In this document: positions 16,897-30,800 of the stretch, piece after piece
How positions within the stretch are numbered: the first letter of the stretch is position 1
How the letters are laid out: each line of letters opens with the position of its first letter
Assembly (NCBI RefSeq): GCF_036250675.1
Contig: NZ_CP109592.1
Coordinates: 6,820,001-6,884,000, forward strand
Source: Streptomyces sp. NBC_01689
GTDB lineage: Bacteria > Actinomycetota > Actinomycetes > Streptomycetales > Streptomycetaceae
Direction: 5' to 3'
Length of the DNA: 64,000 nucleotides
The notes under the pieces: model-generated
The model's database searches: none
What the model was told of the DNA's origin: nothing
Seen by the model: only the letters and a program-made list of their open reading frames with translations
Position numbers and translations under genes: made by a program

Positions 16897-17805
16897 ATGA
16901 GTACCACCACCCTTCGGACGTCTCCGGCCGACCAGGTCCCCGCGCACGGAGAGCCGGCCGCGAGGCCCCGCCGGCGCGGGCAGCGCGGGCTCCTCGGCTC
17001 GCTCACTTCGCACGGCATCCTGATCGTCGCGAGCCTGATCGCGCTGTTCCCGATCGCCTGGCTGGTCTTCCTGTCCCTCGGCCCGGACAAGGACGACTAC
17101 CTCCACCCCGGGCGCATCTGGTCGAAGATGACCTTCGACAACTACACCTTCGTGCTCCAGCACACGAACTTCTTCGAGTGGATGAAGAGCTCGCTCATCG
17201 TCTCGCTCGGCACCACGGTCATCGGTGTGCTGGTCGCCGCGACCACCGGCTACGCGGTGTCCCGCATGCGCTTCCCCGGCTACCGGAAGTTCATGTGGGT
17301 CCTGCTGGTCACCCAGATGTTCCCGATCGCCGTGCTCATCGTGCCGATGTACGAGATCCTCTCGGACCTCCAGCTCATCGACAGCTACCTCGGACTGGTC
17401 CTCGTCTACTGCTCGACGGCGGTGCCCTACAGCGCCTGGCTGCTCAAGGGCTACTTCGACACCATCCCGTTCGAGATCGACGAGGCCGGACGCGTCGACG
17501 GGCTGAGCCCCTTCGGCACCTTCTTCCGGCTGATCCTGCCGCTCGCCAAGCCGGGCCTCGCGGTCGCCGCGTTCTACAACTTCATCACCGCCTTCGGCGA
17601 GGTCGCCTTCGCCTCCACGTTCATGCTCGACGACTCGAAGTACACCTTCGCGGTCGGCCTGCAGAGCTTCGTCAGCGAGCACGACGCGCAGCGCAACCTG
17701 ATGGCCGCCACGGCGGTGCTGATCGCGATACCCGTCTCGGCGTTCTTCTACCTCGTGCAGAAGAACCTGGTCACCGGACTCACCGCCGGCGGCACGAAGG
17801 GCTGA
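16897..17805 (+). CDS. malG: Maltose ABC transporter permease MalG
   Basis: A 302-residue permease with six spans (GILIVASLIALFPIAWLVFL first). The EAA motif reads IDEAGRVDGLSPFGTFFRLI, followed by LPLAKPGLA. It pairs with MalF and probably docks MsiK. The ATG at 16897 (MSTTTLRT) is chosen because GGCGGGAG sits about 6 nt upstream and it lies 13 bp after the malF stop; a longer in-frame start at 16861 would overlap malF. Two hairpins between malG and aglA may lower read-through into the glucosidase gene. Confidence 0.93.
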   Translation: MSTTTLRTSPADQVPAHGEPAARPRRRGQRGLLGSLTSHGILIVASLIALFPIAWLVFLSLGPDKDDYLHPGRIWSKMTFDNYTFVLQHTNFFEWMKSSLIVSLGTTVIGVLVAATTGYAVSRMRFPGYRKFMWVLLVTQMFPIAVLIVPMYEILSDLQLIDSYLGLVLVYCSTAVPYSAWLLKGYFDTIPFEIDEAGRVDGLSPFGTFFRLILPLAKPGLAVAAFYNFITAFGEVAFASTFMLDDSKYTFAVGLQSFVSEHDAQRNLMAATAVLIAIPVSAFFYLVQKNLVTGLTAGGTKG

Positions 17806-17828
17806 CCCGCCCGGGAGGGCCCCAGACT

Positions 17829-17896
17829 CCCGCGCGCTCATCACGCGCGGGTGGCGGCCGCGGTGTCCATCCGACCCCGCCGGCACCGCGGCCGCC
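17829..17896. other. Two tandem hairpins between malG and aglA
   Basis: The first hairpin has 8-bp arms 17829-17836 and 17844-17851 with a 7-nt loop. The second has 13-bp arms 17853-17865 and 17884-17896 with an 18-nt loop. Both are perfect. They lie 24 nt after the malG stop and could protect the malEFG message or attenuate aglA. Confidence 0.6.
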
Positions 17897-18031
17897 TCGT
17901 TCCGCCACCCCGACGACGCATCCCCCCGCGACCCGGGCCACGCCCGGGCGGAGGGGGAGACCCCACCTCGAACTCCTCTCCCACGCCCGGTTCCACCCGG
18001 GCGGGGGGACCCCCACCGCATCAAGGACGCC

Positions 18032-19711
18032 ATGAGCCAGCACTCCGCCGACCAGGCCCCGAACTCCGCCCTCGCCACCGTCGCCGACCGTCGCGACTGG
18101 TGGCGCGACGCGGTGATCTACCAGGTCTATCCGCGCAGCTTCGCCGACAGCAACGGCGACGGCATGGGCGACCTGGAGGGCGTACGTTCCCGACTCCCGT
18201 ATCTGCGCGACCTCGGGGTGGACGCCGTGTGGCTCAGCCCCTTCTACGCCTCGCCGCAGGCCGACGCCGGATACGACGTGGCGGACTACCGCGCCGTCGA
18301 CCCCATGTTCGGCAGCCTCCTGGACGCCGACGCCCTCATCCGCGACGCCCACGGCCTCGGCCTGCGGATCATCGTCGACCTGGTGCCCAACCACTCCTCC
18401 GACCAGCACGAGTGGTTCAAGCGCGCCCTGCGCGAGGGACCCGGCTCCGACCTGCGGGACCGCTACCACTTCCGCCCCGGCAAGGGCGCGGACGGCGAAC
18501 TGCCCCCCAACGACTGGGAGTCCATCTTCGGCGGGCCGGCCTGGACCCGGGTCACCGAGCCGGACGGCACCCCCGGTGAGTGGTACCTGCACCTCTTCGC
18601 GCCCGAGCAGCCCGACTTCAACTGGGAACACCCCGCCGTCGGCGACGAGTTCCGCTCGATCCTGCGGTTCTGGCTCGACATGGGCGTCGACGGCTTCCGG
18701 ATCGACGTCGCGCACGGACTGGTGAAGGCCGAGGGGCTGCCGGACCTGGGCGACCACGACCAGCTGAAGCTGCTGGGCAACGATGTCATGCCGTTCTTCG
18801 ACCAGGACGGTGTGCACGAGGTCTACCGGCAGTGGCGCACGATCCTCGACGAGTACTCCGGCGAGCGCATCTTCGTCGCCGAGGCGTGGACGCCGACCAT
18901 CGAGCGGACCGCGAACTACGTCCGGCCCGACGAACTGCACCAGGCCTTCAACTTCCAGTACCTGGGCACCCACTGGCACGCGGCCGAGCTGCGCTCCGTG
19001 ATCGACCGCACGCTCGACGCGATGCGCCCGGTCGGCGCCCCCTCCACCTGGGTGCTGTCCAACCACGACGTGACCCGGCACGCCACCCGGTTCGCCAACG
19101 AGCCCGGCCTCGGCACGCAGATCCGCACCGCGGGCGACCGGGAGCTCGGGCTGCGCCGGGCCCGCGCGGCGACCCTGCTGATGCTGGCGCTGCCCGGCTC
19201 CGCCTACCTCTACCAGGGCGAGGAGCTCGGCCTGCCCGACGTCGTCGACCTGCCCGACGAGGTGCGCCAGGACCCCGCCTACTTCCGGGGCGCCGGACAG
19301 GACGGGTTCCGTGACGGGTGCCGGGTGCCGATCCCGTGGACCCGGACGGGTTCCTCGTACGGCTTCGGCAGCGGCGGCAGCTGGCTTCCGCAGCCCGCCG
19401 AGTGGGCGGAGCTGAGCATCGAGGCACAGACCGGGGTGGCCGGCTCCACGCTGGAGCTGTACCGCGACGCGCTCGCCGTGCGGCGCGAGCGGTCCGACCT
19501 CGGCGCGGGCGACACCGTCGACTGGCTGGACGCCCCGGACGGCGTACTGGCCTTCCGCCGGGGCGCGTTCGTCTGCACCGCGAACACCGGGAGCGGCTCC
19601 GTGACCGTTCCCGCGTACGGCAGGATCCTCGTCGCGAGCGGCGAGGTGACCCTGTCCCCGGACGGCGAGGCGACGCTGTCCGCCGACACGACCGTGTGGT
19701 GGGCAGCCTGA
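18032..19711 (+). CDS. aglA: Alpha-glucosidase, glycoside hydrolase family 13 (cytoplasmic)
   Basis: A 559-residue GH13 oligo-1,6/alpha-1,4-glucosidase that releases glucose from imported maltodextrins. There is no signal peptide. The N-terminal [20 protein letters not shown] is the family entry. Catalytic residues are D225 (GFRIDVAHG nucleophile), E284 (FVAEAW acid/base) and D346 ([10 protein letters not shown]). The AGYDVADYR and [10 protein letters not shown] motifs of the barrel are present. The ATG at 18032 has AAGGA 5-6 nt upstream. It follows malG by 226 bp on the same strand and ends at a strong T-tailed terminator, so it is probably the last gene of the mal operon. Confidence 0.93.
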   Translation: MSQHSADQAPNSALATVADRRDWWRDAVIYQVYPRSFADSNGDGMGDLEGVRSRLPYLRDLGVDAVWLSPFYASPQADAGYDVADYRAVDPMFGSLLDADALIRDAHGLGLRIIVDLVPNHSSDQHEWFKRALREGPGSDLRDRYHFRPGKGADGELPPNDWESIFGGPAWTRVTEPDGTPGEWYLHLFAPEQPDFNWEHPAVGDEFRSILRFWLDMGVDGFRIDVAHGLVKAEGLPDLGDHDQLKLLGNDVMPFFDQDGVHEVYRQWRTILDEYSGERIFVAEAWTPTIERTANYVRPDELHQAFNFQYLGTHWHAAELRSVIDRTLDAMRPVGAPSTWVLSNHDVTRHATRFANEPGLGTQIRTAGDRELGLRRARAATLLMLALPGSAYLYQGEELGLPDVVDLPDEVRQDPAYFRGAGQDGFRDGCRVPIPWTRTGSSYGFGSGGSWLPQPAEWAELSIEAQTGVAGSTLELYRDALAVRRERSDLGAGDTVDWLDAPDGVLAFRRGAFVCTANTGSGSVTVPAYGRILVASGEVTLSPDGEATLSADTTVWWAA

Positions 19712-19731
19712 CCCTCCCGCCACCACGGCTG

Positions 19732-19772
19732 AGCGGTGCCCCGGTCCCTCTGGACTGGGGCACCGCTTTTTT
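19732..19772 (+). terminator. Intrinsic terminator with T-run after aglA
   Basis: The 16-bp stem (arms 19732-19747 and 19752-19767, one G-U pair) has a 4-nt CTCT loop and is followed by six T residues (19767-19772). This is a textbook intrinsic terminator, rare in such GC-rich DNA. It closes the malEFG-aglA unit. Confidence 0.93.
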
Positions 19773-19796
19773 ACCCGCTGAAATCTCTTACGACAT

Positions 19797-19818
19797 CTTG
19801 CTGAAACTTGGCGGCAAG
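19797..19818. promoter_or_regulatory. Candidate MalR operator at alpha-amylase promoter
   Basis: CTTGCTGAAA is followed by CTTGG (period 10), and GCAAG at 19814-19818 gives an inverted partner. Spacing and core match the malR-malE site. It lies about 125 bp before the amylase start. Confidence 0.6.
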
Positions 19819-19941
19819 GGATACGTTCCGGCACACGCCCGACTGATTCACTGGGCAACTTCCTTCCAGGGCCCCCCACTTGCACCCCGGAGCCCCGGTC
19901 ACCCGCACACCCCCACCGCACAACGACGTGCAGGAGATGAC

Positions 19942-21324
19942 ATGGCCAAGAGAACTCTTGCCACCGCGCTCGCGCTCGCCGCGGGCATGGCGGCCTCGGT
20001 GGTCCTGCCCACCGGCACCGCGCAGGCGTCCCCGCCCGGAACCAAGGACGTCACCGCCGTCCTGTTCGAGTGGAAATTCGACTCCGTGGCCAAGGAGTGC
20101 ACCAACACGCTGGGCCCGGCCGGCTACGGCTACGTCCAGGTGTCCCCGCCCGCCGAGCACATACAGGGCCCGCAGTGGTGGACCTCGTACCAGCCCGTGA
20201 GCTACCGGATCGCCGGCCGGCTGGGCGACGCCACCGCCTTCCGGAACATGGTCGGCGCCTGTCACGCGGCCGGGGTGAAGGTCGTCACGGACTCGGTGAT
20301 CAACCACATGTCGGCCGGTTCCGGCACCGGGACCGGCGGCTCCTCGTACACGAAGTACAACTACCCGGGCCTGTACTCCTCGTTCGACATGGACGACTGC
20401 ACCGCGGCGATCAGCGACTACACCAACCGCGCCAACGTGCAGAACTGCGAACTCGTCGGTCTCGCCGACCTGGACACCGGCGAGGAGTACGTCCGCAAGA
20501 CCATCGCCGGCTATCTGAACACCCTGCTCGGATACGGCGTCGACGGCTTCCGCATCGACGCGGCCAAGCACATCCCGGCGGCCGACCTCGCCAACATCAA
20601 GTCCCGGCTCAGCAATCCGTCCGTGTACTGGAAGCAGGAGGTCATCTACGGTTCCGGCGAGGCGGTCCAGCCCACCGAGTACACGGGCAACGGGGACGTC
20701 CAGGAGTTCCGGTACGCCTACGACCTCAAGCGGGTCTTCAACAACGAGAACCTGGCCTACCTGAAGAACTACGGCGAGGGCTGGGGCTATCTGAACAGCT
20801 CCGTCGCGGGCGTCTTCGTCGACAACCACGACACCGAGCGCAACGGCTCGACCCTGAACTACAAGGACGGCGCGAACTACACGCTCGCCAACGTCTTCAT
20901 GCTGGCCTACCCGTACGGCGCCCCGGACATCAACTCCGGCTACGAGTGGTCCGACGCGGACGCCGGTCCACCCAACGGCGGGACCGTCAACGCCTGCTGG
21001 CAGGACGGCTGGAAGTGCCAGCACGCCTGGCCCGAGATCAAGTCGATGGTGGCCTTCCGCAACGCCACCCGGGGCCAGGCGCTGAGCAACTGGTGGGACG
21101 ACGGCAACGACGCCATCGCGTTCGGCCGCGGCAGCAAGGGCTTCGTCGCCATCAACCACGAGACGTCCTCGCTCAGCCGGACGTACCAGACGTCCCTCGC
21201 GGCGGGCACCTACTGCAACGTGCAGAACAACACCGCGGTCACGGTGAACGGTTCGGGCCAGTTCACCGCCACGCTGGGCGCCAACACGGCACTGGCCGTC
21301 TACGCGGGCAAGTCCAGCTGCTGA
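19942..21324 (+). CDS. Secreted alpha-amylase, GH13
   Basis: A 460-residue extracellular endo-amylase. The signal peptide [20 protein letters not shown] ends around AQA-SPPG. Catalytic residues are D206 (GFRIDAAKH), E233 (in YWKQEVIYG) and D297 ([11 protein letters not shown]). The mature enzyme has the (beta/alpha)8 core plus a C-terminal beta domain ending GKSSC. There is no starch-binding domain, which many Streptomyces amylases of about 570 residues carry. AGGAGA lies just upstream of the ATG at 19942. Its own CTTGC-type operator suggests MalR control. Its product feeds the MalEFG importer and AglA. Confidence 0.93.
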   Translation: MAKRTLATALALAAGMAASVVLPTGTAQASPPGTKDVTAVLFEWKFDSVAKECTNTLGPAGYGYVQVSPPAEHIQGPQWWTSYQPVSYRIAGRLGDATAFRNMVGACHAAGVKVVTDSVINHMSAGSGTGTGGSSYTKYNYPGLYSSFDMDDCTAAISDYTNRANVQNCELVGLADLDTGEEYVRKTIAGYLNTLLGYGVDGFRIDAAKHIPAADLANIKSRLSNPSVYWKQEVIYGSGEAVQPTEYTGNGDVQEFRYAYDLKRVFNNENLAYLKNYGEGWGYLNSSVAGVFVDNHDTERNGSTLNYKDGANYTLANVFMLAYPYGAPDINSGYEWSDADAGPPNGGTVNACWQDGWKCQHAWPEIKSMVAFRNATRGQALSNWWDDGNDAIAFGRGSKGFVAINHETSSLSRTYQTSLAAGTYCNVQNNTAVTVNGSGQFTATLGANTALAVYAGKSSC

Positions 21325-21339
21325 AAAGCCTTTCCGCAC

Positions 21340-21367
21340 CTTGCAAGACTCTTGCTGTAAACCTTGC
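21340..21367. promoter_or_regulatory. Candidate MalR operator at amylopullulanase promoter (three CTTGC units)
   Basis: CTTGC occurs at 21340, 21351 and 21363, with periods 11 and 12. The first is part of the palindrome CTTGCAAG. It lies about 95-120 bp before the gene start and shares its core with the sites at malR-malE and the amylase gene. Confidence 0.62.
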
Positions 21368-21462
21368 GTGAGCGATACGGTCACGCGGGCGTTCGGCACC
21401 GGAGCCGGAACGCAGCGCGGGGTCGGACCCATATGCGCCGTAATCGCTAGGAGTTCACACCG

Positions 21463-26868
<5,406 letters not shown>

Positions 26869-26883
26869 CAAGGGCATTACCTT

Positions 26884-26917
26884 GGTGGGGCGGACCGGAC
26901 ACCCGGTCCGCCCCACC
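26884..26917 (+). terminator. 15-bp perfect hairpin after amylopullulanase gene
   Basis: Arms 26884-26898 and 26903-26917 are exact reverse complements around a 4-nt ACAC loop, 15 nt after the stop. It isolates the starch genes from the phosphatase gene that starts only 20 bp further on. Confidence 0.82.
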
Positions 26918-26937
26918 GGCGTGCCCGAGGCTTCCAG

Positions 26938-28578
26938 TTGGACGGCAACAGCAGAAGGAACGGGACGACCACCGTGCTGGTCGTCGGCGGCGTGCCGGAG
27001 GACCGGCACGCCATGAGCACGCTGCTGCGCGGCGCCGGCCACGAGGCCGTGTCCGTCGCCACCGCCGCGGACGCGCTGCGCGAACTCGACACCCGGCTGC
27101 GCGAGGGCACCCTGCCGGACGTGCTCCTCGTCGACGTACGGCTGCGGGACATGACCGGCTTCGAACTCTGCCGCCGGCTCAAGGCGCACCACGTCCTGGC
27201 CGCGCTGCCCGTGGTGCACCTCTCCGCCGCCCGCCCGCCCGGCGGCGACCACCGCCGCAGCCTGGACTCCGGCGCCGAGGCCTGCCTGTCGACACCCGCC
27301 GAGCCGGAGGAGATCCGGACCGCCGTACGGTCCGTGGTGCGCGCGGCCCGGCTGCGGTCGGAGGACCAGGCGCTGATACGGCGGCTGACGCTGCTGTCCG
27401 AGACGATCGTCACCGTCCAGGCCGCGCGCAGCCTCGACGAACTCGTCGACGCGGCCGCCGAGGGCACCGCCCGGCTCACCGGTCTGCCGGCCGCCGTGTT
27501 CGTCCTCGGCCCGGAGGGTGAGCTGTACCGCGGGATGTCCCCGGAGCGGATCGGCCTCGCGCTGCCCGACCGCGCCGCGCACGACGCCGTGACCCAGCTG
27601 ATCGGCAGGCTCGGGGCGGACCGGGCCGTCGTGCACCGCACCGTCGTCCACGCGCCGCTGTGGCCCGCCGGGTTCTTCCGGCCCGGTGTGCAGGACGACG
27701 CCCGGCTGGTGCTGGCCCAGGGCGGCAAGGCGCCGGTGTGCCTCGCGACGCCGGTGCGCGACTCCCGCCCCCAGAGCCCCGCCGACGAGGCCGGGGTGGC
27801 ACGGCTCGCGCAGGCCACCGCGCTCGCCGCCGAGCCGCTGCTGATGTACCAGGTCGAGCGCCATGTCGCGCTCACCCTGCAGCGCAGCTTCCTGCCCGAG
27901 CCGGACAAGCTGCCCGACCTGCCCGGCGTCGACATCGCGGTCCGCTACGAACCCGCCTCCCGGCAGGCCGAGATCGGCGGCGACTTCTACGCGGCACTGC
28001 GCGTCGGCGACGGCGTCCTCGCCGCGGTCGGTGACGTCGTCGGCCACTCCCTGGAAGCGGCCACCGTGATGGTGGAGATCCGGCACGCCCTGCGCGCCTA
28101 CTGCGTCGACGACAGCGATCCGGCCGTCCTCGCCGAGCGGCTCGACCGGATGCTCCAGCGCTACCACCCCGAGGTCACCGCGACCGTCTGCCTGATCCTG
28201 GTCGAGCCGGACACCGGGCGCGTGCGCATCGCCAACGCCGGCCACATCCCGCCGCTGATCGTGCGCGGTGCGGGCGGCGCCGACTACGCGAAGGCCCACG
28301 GGCCGCTGCTCGGCCTCGGCCTCGTCGTGAACCGGCCCACGCCCACCGAACTGTTCCTGGAGCCCTCGGACCGGCTGCTCGTCGTCACCGACGGCCTGAT
28401 CGAGACCCGTGGCACCGACCTCGCGGTCTCCATGGAGGGCCTGCGCGCGGCCGTCGCCGACGCCGCGCCCGGGGTGCGCCCCCTGTGCGACATGCTCCTG
28501 GACCGCTTCGGGCAGGACCGGGAGGACGACGTCGCGATGCTGGCGCTGCAGCTCAGGCCGGGGCGGACCAGGCCCTAA
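26938..28578 (+). CDS. Receiver-GAF-like-SpoIIE (PP2C) phosphatase regulator
   Basis: A 546-residue signalling protein. The N-terminal receiver-like domain (about 12-135) has the phosphoacceptor region LLVDVRLRDMTG with Asp66. The conserved Lys after beta-5 is missing (STP where x-K-P is expected), so phosphorylation may be atypical. A middle GAF-like sensor region follows (about 155-310). The C-terminal SpoIIE/RsbU Ser-Thr phosphatase domain has EIGGDFY, DVVGHSLEAA, NAGHIPP, VVTDGLIE and EDDVAML, with all metal Asp residues present. It probably dephosphorylates an anti-sigma-antagonist (STAS) protein, none of which is encoded nearby. The start is a TTG at 26938; a GTG at 26974 is the alternative. 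Confidence 0.82.
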   Translation: MDGNSRRNGTTTVLVVGGVPEDRHAMSTLLRGAGHEAVSVATAADALRELDTRLREGTLPDVLLVDVRLRDMTGFELCRRLKAHHVLAALPVVHLSAARPPGGDHRRSLDSGAEACLSTPAEPEEIRTAVRSVVRAARLRSEDQALIRRLTLLSETIVTVQAARSLDELVDAAAEGTARLTGLPAAVFVLGPEGELYRGMSPERIGLALPDRAAHDAVTQLIGRLGADRAVVHRTVVHAPLWPAGFFRPGVQDDARLVLAQGGKAPVCLATPVRDSRPQSPADEAGVARLAQATALAAEPLLMYQVERHVALTLQRSFLPEPDKLPDLPGVDIAVRYEPASRQAEIGGDFYAALRVGDGVLAAVGDVVGHSLEAATVMVEIRHALRAYCVDDSDPAVLAERLDRMLQRYHPEVTATVCLILVEPDTGRVRIANAGHIPPLIVRGAGGADYAKAHGPLLGLGLVVNRPTPTELFLEPSDRLLVVTDGLIETRGTDLAVSMEGLRAAVADAAPGVRPLCDMLLDRFGQDREDDVAMLALQLRPGRTRP

Positions 28579-28611
28579 GGTGAGTCCGTTGACCTAGAAC
28601 AGGAGTGCCCC

Positions 28612-28968
28612 ATGCCGCAGATCACCGTCGACTACTCCGCCGCGCTCGACGACGCCTTCGACCGGCGGGGATTCGCGCTCGCGCTGCACCCCGTGGTGGT
28701 CGAGACGGCGGCCGCGCGGATCGAGGCGTGCAAGACACGGTTCCGGGCGACCGGGGACAACGTGGTGGGAGCGGACGGGGCGGGACACGCCGTCGTGCAT
28801 GTCACGTTCGGCCTGCTGGCCGGCCGCAGCGAGGAGACCAAGGCCCGTCTCACCGAGGCCGCTCTGGAACTGCTGCGCAAGTACGTCGAACCGGTGGGCG
28901 GTCTCGTCCTGCACGCCTCCGCCGAGGTGCGGGACCTCGACCCGTCGTATCGCAAGTACGAGGAGTAG
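28612..28968 (+). CDS. 5-carboxymethyl-2-hydroxymuconate delta-isomerase-like tautomerase
   Basis: A 118-residue member of the CHMI/MIF tautomerase superfamily. After Met removal the N-terminal Pro (MPQITVDYS) is the expected catalytic base. The internal repeat and the ending LVLHASAEVRDLDPSYRKYE are typical of the family. CHMI acts in homoprotocatechuate degradation, but no other gene of that pathway is here, so the real substrate is uncertain. ACAGGAG precedes the ATG. It starts 33 bp after the phosphatase gene on the same strand and may be co-transcribed with it. It is convergent with the tetR gene, with only 15 bp between stops. Confidence 0.83.
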   Translation: MPQITVDYSAALDDAFDRRGFALALHPVVVETAAARIEACKTRFRATGDNVVGADGAGHAVVHVTFGLLAGRSEETKARLTEAALELLRKYVEPVGGLVLHASAEVRDLDPSYRKYEE

Positions 28969-28983
28969 GGCGCGGGAGCGCGG

Positions 28984-29685
28984 CTACGCGTCCGGGGGCG
29001 TGGCCAGCGCGATGAGCCGGACGGCGAGGTCGGTGAAGGGGCCGTCGCCCGGCTCGCCACGGAGCGCGCCGCGCAGCAGCGTGCCCAGTTCCTCGTCCTG
29101 TGCCGCGCTCACCGCGGCCAGCGCCGCGAAGTCGTGGACGAGCTGCACCTCCAGCTCACCGCGCGGGATGCGCCGGCCGTCCAGCCAGATCAGCGCCGTC
29201 GACTCGACCAGCGAGATCCACGAGCGGATCACCAGTTCCAGCCGGGCGGGCGGGTCGTCGACCTTCAGATGCGACAGGATCTGGACATACGCGGCCTGCC
29301 GCACCGCGTCGACGAGCGCGTTGGTCTTCGAGGAGCCGACGGCGGGGCCGCCGCGCATCAACGCCGAGAATCCGGGCCCGTGGTCGTCCACGAAGTCGAA
29401 GAACCGGCGCATGACCCGCAGCAGCCGCGCGCCCAGCGGACCCTCCCGGGGCTCCACGAACCGGCTCGCGAGATCGTCCGCGGCGCGCTGCAACGCCGCC
29501 TCGTACAGGCTGAGTTTGCCCGGGAAGTAGTGGTAGACCAAGGGACGCGAGATGCCCGCCGCCGACGCTATCTCGTCGATGGAGACCTCGTCGGGCGAGC
29601 GTCGGCTGAAGAGTTCGAGGGCGACGCCGATCAGCTGCCGGCGCCGCTCCTCGACACCCATCCTGCGGCGTACCCCGGTTGTCAT
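28984..29685 (-). CDS. TetR-family transcriptional regulator
   Basis: A 233-residue one-component repressor. The N-terminal helix-turn-helix is IDEIASAAGISRPLVYHYFPGKLSLYEA, a textbook TetR_N. The C-terminal ligand domain is helical and variable. It lies 56 bp downstream of the ferredoxin reductase gene on the same strand, so it probably belongs to the di-iron protein/reductase operon and controls it. Its likely targets are the palindromes at 31711-31726 and 31761-31778. A small TCCGGCC/GGCCGGA hairpin and CCGATCGG lie in the gap before its start. An internal Met nine codons in is an alternative start. The ligand is unknown. Confidence 0.9.
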   Translation of the reverse strand: MTTGVRRRMGVEERRRQLIGVALELFSRRSPDEVSIDEIASAAGISRPLVYHYFPGKLSLYEAALQRAADDLASRFVEPREGPLGARLLRVMRRFFDFVDDHGPGFSALMRGGPAVGSSKTNALVDAVRQAAYVQILSHLKVDDPPARLELVIRSWISLVESTALIWLDGRRIPRGELEVQLVHDFAALAAVSAAQDEELGTLLRGALRGEPGDGPFTDLAVRLIALATPPDA

Positions 29686-29741
29686 GCGAACACCTTACCG
29701 ATCGGATCCGGCCGGGAACGGGCCGGACCGACCAGGGTCGT

Positions 29742-30800
29742 TCACATGTCCAGCACGAGGCGGTCACCGTGGGCCCGGGACACACAGATCAGCATCGAGT
29801 CACCACGCTCCGTGTCCGTGAGCAGTTCGTCCCGGTGGTCGATCTCGCCCTCCAGGACACGTTGCCGGCAGGTCCCGCAGAAGCCCTGTTCGCAGGAGTA
29901 GGGCGTGCCGGGCAGCTCCGCGCGTACGGCCGCCAGCAGCGTGGAGCCGGCCGGTACGGTCAGGGTCCGTGCGCTGCGCCGCAGTTCGACCGCGAAGGCG
30001 CTGTCGCCGTCCCCGGCGCCCGGGGCGTGCGGGGCGAAGCGCTCCAGGTGCAGCGTGGCTCCGTCCGGCAACCGGTCCCGGACCGCGGCCATCAGCCCCT
30101 CCGGCCCGCAGCAGTGGACCGCAGTCCCCGCGGGCAGGTCCGTGAACAGCGCGTCGAGGTCGGGCCGTCCGTCGACGTCCTCGGCCACCACGGTGACCCG
30201 CGCCGGGTCCAGCCCTTCGATCTCGGCCAGGAACGGCATCGACGCCCGGCTGCGCCCGCCGTACAACAGCCGCCAGTCGGCACGGTCCTGGACCGCCCGG
30301 AGCATCGGCAGGAGGGGGGTGATCCCGATGCCGCCCGCGACGAAGACGTACCCGGGCGCCTCGGCGAGCGGGAACCGGTTGCGCGGTCCGCGCACCTCGA
30401 CCGTCATGCCCTCCCGCAGCCGTTCGTGGACCTCGCGCGAGCCGCCCCGCCCGTCCTCCGCGAGCCGCGCCGCGACGGTGTACGACGAGGTGTCCGCCGG
30501 GTTCCCGCACAGCGAGTACTGCCGTACGAGCCCCGAGGGCAGCACCAGTTCGAGGTGGGCGCCGGGCTCCCAGCGCGGCAGACCGTTGCCCGCGAGGCGC
30601 AGCCGGACGACGCCGTCGGCGATCCGCTCGTGTCCGGTGACCGTCAGCCGCAGGGCCCGGGACCGCGGCCGTCCGGAGACCGGCTCCTCCAGGGCGGGCA
30701 GGGGCCACAGCGGTGACTCCCCGATCCGGCGGCGCAGCGCGCGCCGGACGAGCAGGGCCGTGCCCGCGACGGCCGCGAGGGTCCGCAGCCGGGGTGTCAC
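29742..30800 (-). CDS. Ferredoxin reductase of the FNR type with C-terminal [2Fe-2S] domain
   Basis: A 352-residue flavin reductase fused to a plant-type ferredoxin, as in electron-transfer components of oxygenases. The N-terminus is a short basic membrane-associated helix (about 1-25). The flavin site is RQYSLCGNP and the NAD(P)H site is VAGGIGITPLLPML. The iron-sulfur ligands are C303, C308, C311 and C339 (YSCEQGFCGTC and later LICVS). It would pass electrons from NAD(P)H to a partner, most likely the di-iron protein encoded upstream. Its GTG start overlaps that gene's stop by 4 bp (GTGA), so the two are translationally coupled. Confidence 0.92.
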   Translation of the reverse strand: MTPRLRTLAAVAGTALLVRRALRRRIGESPLWPLPALEEPVSGRPRSRALRLTVTGHERIADGVVRLRLAGNGLPRWEPGAHLELVLPSGLVRQYSLCGNPADTSSYTVAARLAEDGRGGSREVHERLREGMTVEVRGPRNRFPLAEAPGYVFVAGGIGITPLLPMLRAVQDRADWRLLYGGRSRASMPFLAEIEGLDPARVTVVAEDVDGRPDLDALFTDLPAGTAVHCCGPEGLMAAVRDRLPDGATLHLERFAPHAPGAGDGDSAFAVELRRSARTLTVPAGSTLLAAVRAELPGTPYSCEQGFCGTCRQRVLEGEIDHRDELLTDTERGDSMLICVSRAHGDRLVLDM

